From CAG-390 sp003523225 (GTDB taxonomy: Bacteria > Bacillota > Clostridia > Oscillospirales > CAG-272), in contig CABPZE010000003.1 in assembly GCA_902461815.1 (NCBI GenBank), positions 1-64,000 on the forward strand: a stretch of DNA of 64,000 nucleotides, given 5' to 3'. This document shows, piece after piece, positions 24,281-32,107 of this stretch. The position numbers and the translations under genes were made by a program. The first letter of the stretch is position 1. Each line of letters begins with the position of its first letter. The notes under the pieces are model-generated. The model made no database searches. It was not told where the DNA came from and was given only the letters and a program-made list of their open reading frames with translations.

Positions 24281-25252
24281 TTATTTGGTCGGACTCATTG
24301 AAAGATATCCGTTGACCTCGGAAAGCGGAATTGAAAACTCGGCATACCCGCCAAGCTTTGCGTTAAGCTCAATTGATATTATCAGCATTTCCGGAGTGAA
24401 ATAAGTTTCGGGATAGGTGTTGTACAGCTCGTAAAGAGAATACTGCGTCATCATGTCGGCAAGGGATATCGACGACGTAAGATCTTCCGCCCCGCTTATC
24501 TGAGTGAATTTTCCGTCCTCAAAGAGCTTTTTTATATCCCCGAAGCCCGTGTACAGCTTTTTCTGCGAAACATTCTTGCCGGTGCTGAGATTTATCACAT
24601 TGGAATACATGAAGCGAAGCTCCGGAGTTCCATCGGAGTAGCTGAGCGAACCCGCAGAACGCACCGAAAGAAGGTTGCCGCCGAGATACGTGACGGTGGA
24701 ATCGGTGATCTCATATTTCACAGTCACGCCGTTTTTGGTGTATTCCTCAAGCCCCATGAGACGGTTTTTGTACTCGGATGCGGCAATTTCGGCAAGCAGC
24801 TCGTTTATCTTTGTCTGCATATCGGCGTTTGAAAGCCCGGTAAGGCGCGGATATCTCAGTAGCTTGCGGCTCTTCATCGAGCCGACCTCGGCTATGACCT
24901 CGTCCGTCATCTCGACCTCGTAGTCGTAGCTCACCACGTCCACCTCCTGGGTCGTCTCCTCGGTCACGGGACGGGTATCGGTGTCGACGGGTCTGTCGGT
25001 CACCTCCCCCTGCCACGGGGACGTGGTATCGGATGGAATATCCTGACCGCTCGTTTCTGGCGGCTCGGTATTATACGGCGAATCGGTAAGCACATCGATA
25101 CCGACGACCAGCGAATTGACAGGCTGACCGTCCGGAGCGCGGCGGCAGGCGGCAAGAGATGCCGCAAGTATTGCCGGTATCAGCAGTGCAAGCATTGCCG
25201 AGCCTGCGCCGAGCGCAGTGCGCCGTTTTGTTGTATTTTGGGTATTTTTCAT
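24281..25252 (-). CDS. Lipoprotein, possibly DUF3298/RsiV-like
   Basis: A 323-residue predicted lipoprotein. Basic N-terminus, hydrophobic stretch and lipobox LAAC (Cys about 36), then an acidic Thr/Glu/Asp linker (about 60-110). The C-terminal part (about 130-320) has YPRLTGLSNADMQTKINELL, YEITDSTVTYLGGNLLSV, NLSTGKNVSQKKLY and YFTPEMLIISIE, resembling the DUF4163/DUF3298 extracellular module of RsiV-type proteins. The family call is by eye and moderate. The ribosome site is weak, so translation may depend on coupling to the upstream DUF512 gene 61 bp away. Its place between DUF512 and der is unusual. Confidence 0.6.
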   Translation of the reverse strand: MKNTQNTTKRRTALGAGSAMLALLIPAILAASLAACRRAPDGQPVNSLVVGIDVLTDSPYNTEPPETSGQDIPSDTTSPWQGEVTDRPVDTDTRPVTEETTQEVDVVSYDYEVEMTDEVIAEVGSMKSRKLLRYPRLTGLSNADMQTKINELLAEIAASEYKNRLMGLEEYTKNGVTVKYEITDSTVTYLGGNLLSVRSAGSLSYSDGTPELRFMYSNVINLSTGKNVSQKKLYTGFGDIKKLFEDGKFTQISGAEDLTSSISLADMMTQYSLYELYNTYPETYFTPEMLIISIELNAKLGGYAEFSIPLSEVNGYLSMSPTK

Positions 25253-25313
25253 TTCAAATATACCAATCAGTGGATAAATTAAAAAATAATCGGCTCATAT
25301 CGGGCGATCACGG

Positions 25314-26630
25314 TTAAACTTTACTCTCACCCGTCAGCGCGGAAATAAACTCTGCGCCGTCGCAGGCGACCGGGATCGCCGGAACGCCAAGATGCGCGGA
25401 CAGCTCGGCGGGCGACATCCCGCACAGGAACAGATCCCCGTCTGCGCGAAGCGCGTTTGCCGGGAAATAAAGCGCCTCACCAAGCTCCTTGCCCTCAAGC
25501 TGAGCGGCGATATCCCGCCCGGTAAGAAGCCCGGCGACCGTTATGGTCTCACCGAAAAAGTCGTTGCGAATGCGGTAAACCTTTACCCTCAGAGAGCCTC
25601 TTGCCTGCTCCGCCCTTCTTGCATACCCGCATATCACGTCATATGCGGCATATCCAGTTGCAACAGAGACCACCCGCTCCGGCATCCCCTCCGGCACAGG
25701 TTCGGTAAATCGCAGTCCGCTTTCCGCCTCCTCGCTGAAGGAGGAAAGCATTCCGATCCCGTCCTCTATCTGCGCAAAGCCCTCGTAAAAATCCGGTTCG
25801 GGTATCGGAACTCCTCCGCGGACATAAAACTCGTCGGCGCACCAGACAAGGCGGCTTCCGCCCTCGGAAAGAAAGCGCTCGGCGTACCCGTTCACCTGAT
25901 CTATCACCGCGCGGCACTCCTCGGGGGTAAACAGTGTCAGCGGATAAAGCCCCTCGCGGTATTTTGTCAGCCCGGCGGGTACGACCGCGATCCCCTCAAG
26001 CGCCGGACGCAGCTCTGCAAGCTCGCTCAGTGTGCGGTCAAGCTCCGCACCGTCGTTGATGCCGCGGCAAAGCACTATCTGCGCGTGCAGTGTGATCCCC
26101 GCGTCGGCAAAGCGGCGCAGATAAGAAAGCGTCTGCCCGGCAAAGCGGTTGTGCATCATCCGGCACCGCAGCTCCGGATTTGTAGTGTGGACCGAAACGT
26201 TTATCGGGGAGATGTGCATCTCGATGATGCGGTCGATCTCATGCTCCGAAAGATTTGTAAGCGTAATGAAATTGCCGTGCAGGAAGGAAAGCCTGGAGTC
26301 ATCGTCCTTGAAATAGCAGGAGGGACGCATTCCGGGCGGGTTCTGGTCGATGAAGCAGAAGATGCAGGCGTTCCGGCAGGAGTGCTTTTCGTCCATCAGC
26401 GCACTGCCGAATTCCAGCCCCGGATCGTCTTCCTCCTCCTTGCGCATACGGAAAATATGCTTTCTGCCCTCCCGCGTGACCTCAATTTTCAGTCGGCGCT
26501 CATAAATGCGGAAGCGGTAATCAAGCACGTCGCATATTTCGTGACCGTTTATTGAGATAAGCTCGTCCCCCTCGCGCAGCCGCGCACGGGCAGCCGCAGA
26601 GCCGGGGACAACGCCGGTTATTCTGACCAT
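25314..26630 (-). CDS. DUF512 radical SAM protein with PDZ domain
   Basis: A 438-residue cytosolic iron-sulphur protein. Residues 1-60 form a PDZ-like domain (GVVPGSAAARARLREGDELISING). The radical SAM Cys triad follows in CRNACIFCFIDQNPPG (about 85-100), then the DUF512 C-terminal region with GIAVVPAGLTKYREGLYPL. The family is common in Firmicutes next to der, as here, and its reaction is unknown. A clear promoter at 26671-26699 makes it the first gene of the operon to ppa. GGGAG precedes the ATG at 12 nt. Confidence 0.9.
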   Translation of the reverse strand: MVRITGVVPGSAAARARLREGDELISINGHEICDVLDYRFRIYERRLKIEVTREGRKHIFRMRKEEEDDPGLEFGSALMDEKHSCRNACIFCFIDQNPPGMRPSCYFKDDDSRLSFLHGNFITLTNLSEHEIDRIIEMHISPINVSVHTTNPELRCRMMHNRFAGQTLSYLRRFADAGITLHAQIVLCRGINDGAELDRTLSELAELRPALEGIAVVPAGLTKYREGLYPLTLFTPEECRAVIDQVNGYAERFLSEGGSRLVWCADEFYVRGGVPIPEPDFYEGFAQIEDGIGMLSSFSEEAESGLRFTEPVPEGMPERVVSVATGYAAYDVICGYARRAEQARGSLRVKVYRIRNDFFGETITVAGLLTGRDIAAQLEGKELGEALYFPANALRADGDLFLCGMSPAELSAHLGVPAIPVACDGAEFISALTGESKV

Positions 26631-26670
26631 TTATCCGACTCCCTGACTGAACATACTTTTGCAGTATTAT

Positions 26671-26699
26671 ATTGTAGCATATTAATGCGATATTGTCAA
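26671..26699 (-). promoter_or_regulatory. Sigma-A promoter of the DUF512-der-obgE-ppa operon
   Basis: On the minus strand: TTGACA (26699-26694), 17-bp spacer, TACAAT (26676-26671). Confidence 0.82.
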
Positions 26700-26902
26700 T
26701 CCCGGCGTCTGCGAAAGCCGCCATTACCTGTTTGCACGCATTTGCCCCGCCCGTAACGACAGCCAAAGGATAAGCGGAGTCCTCCTGTGACGCGGGCATG
26801 ACCTTTGGGGTGTCAATGCCGCTCCCGCCGAATATACTGATACTGCACACATATGTCGCCCGGGATACCGACGGGTATTCCGGGCGCGGGAGGAAAGATA
26901 CT

Positions 26903-27517
26903 ATGCTTGCAAATCTTGCTTACAACCGTGACAGGGCAGTGGAATACGCCCGAAGATGGGCGCTTGACCGCAATCCGCTTTTTATTGACTTTACCGGGGG
27001 CGGCGGCGACTGCACGAATTTTGTGTCCCAATGCATTCTTGCGGGCAGCTGCGTTATGAATTTCACGCCGGATTTCGGCTGGTACTTCATAAGCTCCGAC
27101 GACCGCGCTCCCGCATGGACGGGAGTTGAGTTTTTTTACGATTTCATGACGGGCGCTCCCGCTTTTTCCGGGCGCAACGGCGGCGTAGGTCCATACGGTT
27201 TTGAAATACAGCGCCGCGAGGTCCTGCCCGGTGACGCCGTACAGCTTGCGGACGAGGAGGGGGACTTTTATCACACGCTCTTTGTGACCTCTGTCGCGGG
27301 AAACGAAATATTCGTCGCGGCGCATTCCGACGACGCACTTGACCGCAGGCTCTCATCCTACACCTACGCTGCGGCGCGCTTCATACATATCGCCGGAGTC
27401 CGCATTGAGGTCGGCGGGGAGGACTGCTTTTACGCTCTCATAAACGGCGAGGCGCTTCCGATCCCGATGCCAATGCCGCCTCCGCCGCCTCCGACCGTAC
27501 CACCCGAGGAGATGTAA
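26903..27517 (+). CDS. Putative amidase domain (Amidase_6-like) protein
   Basis: A 204-residue protein. Start: YNRDRAVEYARRWALDRN, then FTGGGGDCTNFVSQCILAG (putative nucleophile Cys about 39), WYF, AWTGVEFFYDFM and FYHTLFVTSV (putative His). This is the NlpC/P60-like putative amidase domain (PF12671 type) that in Bacilli and Clostridia is usually secreted. Here no signal peptide is seen, even in the longer in-frame extension to 26798, and the C-terminus is a polyproline tail (PMPPPPPPTVPPEEM). I chose the ATG at 26903 because GGGAGGA precedes it. The substrate is unknown. Confidence 0.78.
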   Translation: MLANLAYNRDRAVEYARRWALDRNPLFIDFTGGGGDCTNFVSQCILAGSCVMNFTPDFGWYFISSDDRAPAWTGVEFFYDFMTGAPAFSGRNGGVGPYGFEIQRREVLPGDAVQLADEEGDFYHTLFVTSVAGNEIFVAAHSDDALDRRLSSYTYAAARFIHIAGVRIEVGGEDCFYALINGEALPIPMPMPPPPPPTVPPEEM

Positions 27518-27544
27518 GAGTCAAAACGTTTTCGGGGGTGCACA

Positions 27545-28474
27545 TCAGCCGCCTGCGAGCGATTTTTCCCGCTCATAATAAAACAGATACTGCTGAGCCA
27601 CGCCCGCATAAGGACCAAGCGCCGCGGCGTCAAAGTCGCCCGGAAAATACTTGGCAATGACCCGCTTTATCCATACGTCAACGGGAAATGCGTCAAATCT
27701 TGAAAAACCGAAAAGCAGGGTGCAGGCGGCGACCTTCGGTCCTACGCCTGAGATGCTCATCAAAAGCTCCGCGGCGTCGCGTGTGCTGTCCGCACACGCG
27801 ACGCTTCCGAGCTCAAGTATCCCGTCCGCAACGCGCCGCGCGGCGTCGTATATGTATTTTGCGCGGAATCCGGTTCTCAGCTCGGCAAGTGCCGGAATAC
27901 CGGCTTCCGCCAGTGCCTCGGGAGTTGGGAAGGCGTATTCCGTCTCACGCGCACCGTGCCGCTCAAGCCCGCGGCAGTCGATCGGCGTTCCGTATTTTTC
28001 GGATATTGCCGCCACAAGCTTCCGTATGCGCGGTATGTTGTTGTTCTGCGATATTATGAAGGAACACAGCGCCTCCCACGAGTCCTGACGGAGAATGCGT
28101 ATGCCGCCCCCGACCTCTACCGCCTCGCGCAGCACCTCACGGTCGGAGCGGGAGAGTATGTCCCGCTTTATTGCCGCATAGTCGGTGTCAAGCCCGAAGT
28201 AGCCGCGCCATATCGCGTCAAATTCTGCCGCGTCGGTGTTGTAAAAGTAAAGGGTGTCACCGTCCTCTGCTACGGCAATGAACCTGCCGAGCGCCACACC
28301 TGAATATTCGCATTCATGGGCGCTGTCCTCAACTCTTGTAAAGCGGAAGCACTGCCCGCACTCCATAACGGCGCACAGGTCAAAGTCCTTTGCGCCTTCG
28401 ATCTTTATATACGGAACAGAGCCTTCTGTTCCGGAACTGAAATTTACCGCCGGGGTTATTAGCTCCGTGCTCAT
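27545..28474 (-). CDS. 8-oxoguanine DNA glycosylase (OGG1-type)
   Basis: A 309-residue base-excision repair enzyme. The N-terminal OGG domain (ECGQCFRF, YSGVALGRFIAV) is followed by the helix-hairpin-helix domain. LLMSISGVGPKVAACTLLFGF holds the catalytic Lys, and FDAFPVDVWIKRV the Asp. DSWEALCSFIISQNNNIPRI is the usual helix before the active site. It should excise 8-oxoG opposite C and nick the strand (bifunctional). AGGAGGATAAACC precedes the ATG. Convergent with the amidase gene, 27 bp apart. Confidence 0.93.
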   Translation of the reverse strand: MSTELITPAVNFSSGTEGSVPYIKIEGAKDFDLCAVMECGQCFRFTRVEDSAHECEYSGVALGRFIAVAEDGDTLYFYNTDAAEFDAIWRGYFGLDTDYAAIKRDILSRSDREVLREAVEVGGGIRILRQDSWEALCSFIISQNNNIPRIRKLVAAISEKYGTPIDCRGLERHGARETEYAFPTPEALAEAGIPALAELRTGFRAKYIYDAARRVADGILELGSVACADSTRDAAELLMSISGVGPKVAACTLLFGFSRFDAFPVDVWIKRVIAKYFPGDFDAAALGPYAGVAQQYLFYYEREKSLAGG

Positions 28475-28523
28475 GGTTTATCCTCCGGAAAAAAATTAAT
28501 TTGTCAAATATGACGTTTTGCTA

Positions 28524-28553
28524 TTGCTTATAGGTGCGTGTTTATGGTATAAT
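28524..28553 (+). promoter_or_regulatory. Likely promoter of the DUF6062 gene
   Basis: TTGCTT (28524-28529), 18-bp spacer, TATAAT (28548-28553). It leaves a leader of about 115 nt to the ATG at 28676. Confidence 0.6.
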
Positions 28554-28675
28554 TATTAAAAGTCACACGCACTGAAATTACCCGACTTATATTATACAAC
28601 TTTTTTCGCGACACGGCAACATCGGGCGTGCGAAAACCGCAAAAACTGCCGCGGCGCGGCGGAACGGACGTACAA

Positions 28676-29380
28676 ATGCAGCAGATATACACGATACCGA
28701 TCAAAGAACACTTTGGACGGAACAACGAGGCAAGAGCAAAATGCCCCTGCCCGCTTTGCTCGCTTTACCGGATGTTTGAGGAAAACGAGCTGGATATAAT
28801 TCTCGGCGCTTCGATGATGGAGCCGGATATAAGGATAGAGACGAACCGTCTGGGGTTCTGCCGCACGCATTACGATATGATGTTCGTGCGCAAAAACCGC
28901 CTTGGCATGGCGCTGACGCTTGAAAGCCATCTTGACAAGCTGCGCAAGGATATTTCCGACCTTCCGCTGACCGTACCCGGTACGCGCGCCCGCGCCCGGA
29001 TAAGCGAGCTGAGGGAAAGCTGCTATGTATGCGGCAGGATAGAGCGAAATTTCGGCAATCTGCTTGAAAATATCATCTATCTCTGGGACACCGAGGAGGA
29101 GTTCCGCGAGATGTTTGCGGCGCAGAGCTGTATCTGCCTGCCGCATTATGCGGATCTTCTCGGTACTGCTAAGGCAAAGCTGCCGCAGAAGCGCTACCGC
29201 GAGTTTGCGCGCGCGGCGGAAAACATCGTGCTTCCGTACTTTGACAAGCTGCGCGAGGATGTAAGCTGGTTCTGCAAAAAGTTTGACTACCGCTATGACT
29301 CCGAGCCGTGGTACGACTCAAAGGACGCGGTCGAGAGGGCAATGAAATTTTTGCGTTCCGACCTTCACGAAAAGAGCTGA
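28676..29380 (+). CDS. DUF6062 Cys-rich protein
   Basis: A 234-residue protein with four Cys/His motifs: CPCPLC (about 25-30), GFCRTHY (about 62), CYVCGRI (about 122) and CICLPHY (about 157). A helix LGASMMEPDIRIETN and LYLWDTEEEFREMF-like segments lie between them. The order matches DUF6062, a clostridial family with two putative metal-binding half-sites per repeat and unknown function. The start is uncertain: the ATG at 28676 has a weak GGA site; an in-frame GTG at 28628 would add 16 residues. Followed after 38 bp by the methyltransferase gene. Confidence 0.78.
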   Translation: MQQIYTIPIKEHFGRNNEARAKCPCPLCSLYRMFEENELDIILGASMMEPDIRIETNRLGFCRTHYDMMFVRKNRLGMALTLESHLDKLRKDISDLPLTVPGTRARARISELRESCYVCGRIERNFGNLLENIIYLWDTEEEFREMFAAQSCICLPHYADLLGTAKAKLPQKRYREFARAAENIVLPYFDKLREDVSWFCKKFDYRYDSEPWYDSKDAVERAMKFLRSDLHEKS

Positions 29381-29418
29381 AAAGCTCCCAAAATAAAAAA
29401 CAAGGAACTGTTTTTACA

Positions 29419-29985
29419 ATGATAGACCTGCTTTCGCTTCATAAGCAGTTTATACTTACTCATCTGCGAAAGGGAGATACCGCCGCAGATTTTACAATGG
29501 GAAACGGCTACGACACCGAGTTTCTTTCAAAGGCGGTAGGACCTGACGGAAAGGTCTACTCCTTTGACATCCAGCCGGCGGCGCTTACCTCCACTGCGGC
29601 GCATCTTGCCGCGTCCGGATGTCCGGAAAATTATCGCCTGATACTCGATTCACACAGCAACGCAAAGCAATACATAACCGAGCCGATACGCGCCGGGATG
29701 TTCAATCTCGGCTGGCTTCCCGGCTCTGACAAGACGGTAACCACCCGCAGGGAGACGACTCTGCCCGCCATAGAGGCGGCGATCGATCTGCTCTCCCCGG
29801 ACGGCGTGCTGACTGTCGCCGTCTACCCCGGACATGCCGAGGGCGAGGCGGAGGGAAAGCTGATCGAGGAATATCTTTCGGGACTTTCCCGACACCGCGT
29901 GTGCGTTACAAAGATCAAGATAGTCAATTCACCCTCCTCTCCGTTTTTCTTTCTGATTGAAACAAAGGAGGAGAGGAAAAAATAA
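29419..29985 (+). CDS. mnmM: YtqB/MnmM-type SAM methyltransferase
   Basis: A 188-residue class I SAM-dependent methyltransferase. The SAM motif is AADFTMGNGYDTEFLSKAVG with the acidic FDIQP at strand 2. FNLGWLPGSDKTVTT and LLSPDGVLTVAVYPGHAEG are the family-specific segments, and the end is SSPFFFLIE. YtqB proteins, formerly called rRNA methylases, are now known as MnmM, which completes mnm5s2U at tRNA position 34. AAGGAAC precedes the ATG. Probably co-transcribed with DUF6062. Confidence 0.85.
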   Translation: MIDLLSLHKQFILTHLRKGDTAADFTMGNGYDTEFLSKAVGPDGKVYSFDIQPAALTSTAAHLAASGCPENYRLILDSHSNAKQYITEPIRAGMFNLGWLPGSDKTVTTRRETTLPAIEAAIDLLSPDGVLTVAVYPGHAEGEAEGKLIEEYLSGLSRHRVCVTKIKIVNSPSSPFFFLIETKEERKK

Positions 29986-30066
29986 TCATGGACGCCTTGC
30001 GGCGTCCGCAGGATGATCTCCTTTGCCGTCGTTTATTCGGCAGTGGGACGAAGGGAACGGATAAGA

Positions 30067-32070
30067 ATGGCTCTCAATGAGGAAAATGAGCGCGGAGGAT
30101 ACCGCGCGGACAGCTCTGCCGGCACTGATGAGGAATATTTTGAACTGCTTGACAGACGGCGACGGGAGCTTGCGCGCGGTCGTGCGGATAAACCGGAAAA
30201 CCCGTCGACGGCGCCACCTCAGGAAACCACTGCCGCCCGCACAAGCACTGCCCGAAGCACGGCTTCAGGCGCGGCGCAAAAAAACGGCGGAACTGCGACT
30301 GCACATCGGGAAGTCCGCCATCCCCAACAGCCAAGCGTAAACCCGGCTCGCCAACCAAACGCAAATGCGGCTCGTCGGGACGAACCCCAGCCTCAACGAC
30401 CCAAGACAACCGCGGAGCGCAAAAGCGTGCGCCAACCGCAGCAACATCAACAGCAGCAACAGAAAGCAAACGCGGCTCGCCGCGGAAATCCCTCGCCGGA
30501 AAAAGACGCGCGCAGGACGGCTCAGCCCATAAGTGCAGAGGAAGCCCGCCGTATCGCCTCGGCGCGGCGCGCTGAGGCGGAAAAACGCCGTGCCGAGGAG
30601 GAGAGGCGGCGCGCCGAAGAAGAAAAGCGCCTCAAGGAGATGAAAAAACGCATCCGCGCCAAAAAAAGAGCCGAGCTTGCCGGGCGCGCGCTTGCGGCAG
30701 GCGAAAATCTGCTTATCTTCTTTGGGATCTTTATTATTGTATGCGCCGTGGCTTTTTCGGGCTTTGTGATATATCTTTCCCGCACGGTGCGCCCGGAGGA
30801 TGAAGACACGCGCGGCTTTACCTACCGGGTCGAGGAGAGCAGCCGCTCTCTCGGCTTTGAGGACGTGGTATCGGACGACGTGATCTATGTGGATTTCACC
30901 GGAATTGCCGGGCTTTGCGGAATTAGCATCAGCGGCGTGCGCGAGGAGCTTGTCTTTGAGGCAAGCGGCGAACGGGCTGTATTCGTCCCCGGCTCGGATC
31001 GCGCGTATGTCAACGGTACGCAGATCACACTTGAGGGCGCGGCACTGCTGCGCGAGGAGCATCTGTGGTTGCCTCTCAGCTTTGTTCAGAAATATGTGAG
31101 CGGAGTTGAGGCGACGCTTGACGAGGTTGAAAAGCGCGGCAAAATGTACCGTGTCATCTCGGTCTCCCGTACTCCCGACCCCGAAGCGACAGGTGCGCTT
31201 GACTGCTGGCTTGAGCCCTCCTTCCGGCTTAAGGCGGGGGAAACGCTTTCGGGACTTTCGCCTTATGACACACCTGACGGGTCGCTTCCGGTAATTTCTC
31301 CCGCGCCCGTATGTGAGTTTATTTCCGACCTCTCGGCATACGAAAGATATATGTCCCCCGACGGCACGATGCGGGACAGCTTCCTTCTGCTTGTAAACAG
31401 CGACAGCCGGCTTACCTACCGCTATGTCCCATCAGGTCTTACCGCAGTGGCTGACGCGCGCACACAGGGGTCTGAAATTTATCTTTCCCTTTATGCGGAA
31501 AAAGCGCTTGAGGCACTGCTTTTGGAGGCGCGCGCCGCAGGCTTTGACACGATTGCCGTATCCGGCGCGTATGTTTCATATGACACGCAGGCGGCGGCGT
31601 TTGATTCATATCTTTCTGCCGAACGCAATTACAGCAAAAACAACTATGCCGCCACCGGCAAACGGTTCAGTGACGAGGCGTATGCCGTGCTTGGCAGCGA
31701 TCATATTACCGATAATTACATATCGAAGGACAATTATACGCTCTCTCTTGCCGACGCGCGGCGTGTTGTGCTTTCCTACTGCGCCGAACCGGGCAGCGAC
31801 GAGCATCAGAGCGGACTTTGCGCAGACCTGTGCGACATCTCCCCTGCGTCGGCGGACTTTGCAGACAGTGAGTTTTACGGCTGGCTGAGTCTCAACGCGC
31901 ACAAATTCGGATTTATTCTGCGCTATCCCGCCGACAAGACCGAACAGACCGGCCACGCCTTTGAGCCGTGGCATCTGAGATTTGTCGGAAGATATCACGC
32001 ATTTGCCATATTCTCCTCCGGCTTATGTTTTGAGGAGTATCTCGAAGCAATGAGGGATACCAATCAATAA
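30067..32070 (+). CDS. Membrane-anchored D-alanyl-D-alanine carboxypeptidase (VanY/M15) with stalk domain
   Basis: A 667-residue protein. Cytoplasmic N-terminus (1-215) of low complexity: Gln/Ala/Arg-rich, then a charged coiled coil (EEARRIASARRAEAEKRRAE). A single membrane helix follows (about 221-243). Outside are a copper-amine-oxidase-like stalk domain (about 275-365, WLPLSFVQKYVSG) and a C-terminal M15 zinc peptidase: SDEHQSGLCADL gives His and Asp, EPWHLRFVG gives the Glu and His. It would trim the terminal D-Ala of murein pentapeptides at the cell surface. AAGGGAACGG precedes the ATG at 30067. The very long cytoplasmic tail is unusual for VanY proteins. Confidence 0.85.
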   Translation: MALNEENERGGYRADSSAGTDEEYFELLDRRRRELARGRADKPENPSTAPPQETTAARTSTARSTASGAAQKNGGTATAHREVRHPQQPSVNPARQPNANAARRDEPQPQRPKTTAERKSVRQPQQHQQQQQKANAARRGNPSPEKDARRTAQPISAEEARRIASARRAEAEKRRAEEERRRAEEEKRLKEMKKRIRAKKRAELAGRALAAGENLLIFFGIFIIVCAVAFSGFVIYLSRTVRPEDEDTRGFTYRVEESSRSLGFEDVVSDDVIYVDFTGIAGLCGISISGVREELVFEASGERAVFVPGSDRAYVNGTQITLEGAALLREEHLWLPLSFVQKYVSGVEATLDEVEKRGKMYRVISVSRTPDPEATGALDCWLEPSFRLKAGETLSGLSPYDTPDGSLPVISPAPVCEFISDLSAYERYMSPDGTMRDSFLLLVNSDSRLTYRYVPSGLTAVADARTQGSEIYLSLYAEKALEALLLEARAAGFDTIAVSGAYVSYDTQAAAFDSYLSAERNYSKNNYAATGKRFSDEAYAVLGSDHITDNYISKDNYTLSLADARRVVLSYCAEPGSDEHQSGLCADLCDISPASADFADSEFYGWLSLNAHKFGFILRYPADKTEQTGHAFEPWHLRFVGRYHAFAIFSSGLCFEEYLEAMRDTNQ

Positions 32071-32107
32071 AAAACAACCATCGCTTTGATCAAGAAAGGA
32101 AAAAACA

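Noticed and set aside
25392..26555. 387-codon open frame on the plus strand opposite the DUF512 gene
   Set aside because: It lies wholly antisense to a clearly recognised radical SAM gene and has no ribosome site or recognisable protein; high G+C in wobble positions produces long shadow frames.
30265..31062. 265-codon open frame opposite the VanY-type gene
   Set aside because: Antisense shadow; the real gene has a ribosome site, membrane helix and catalytic motifs.
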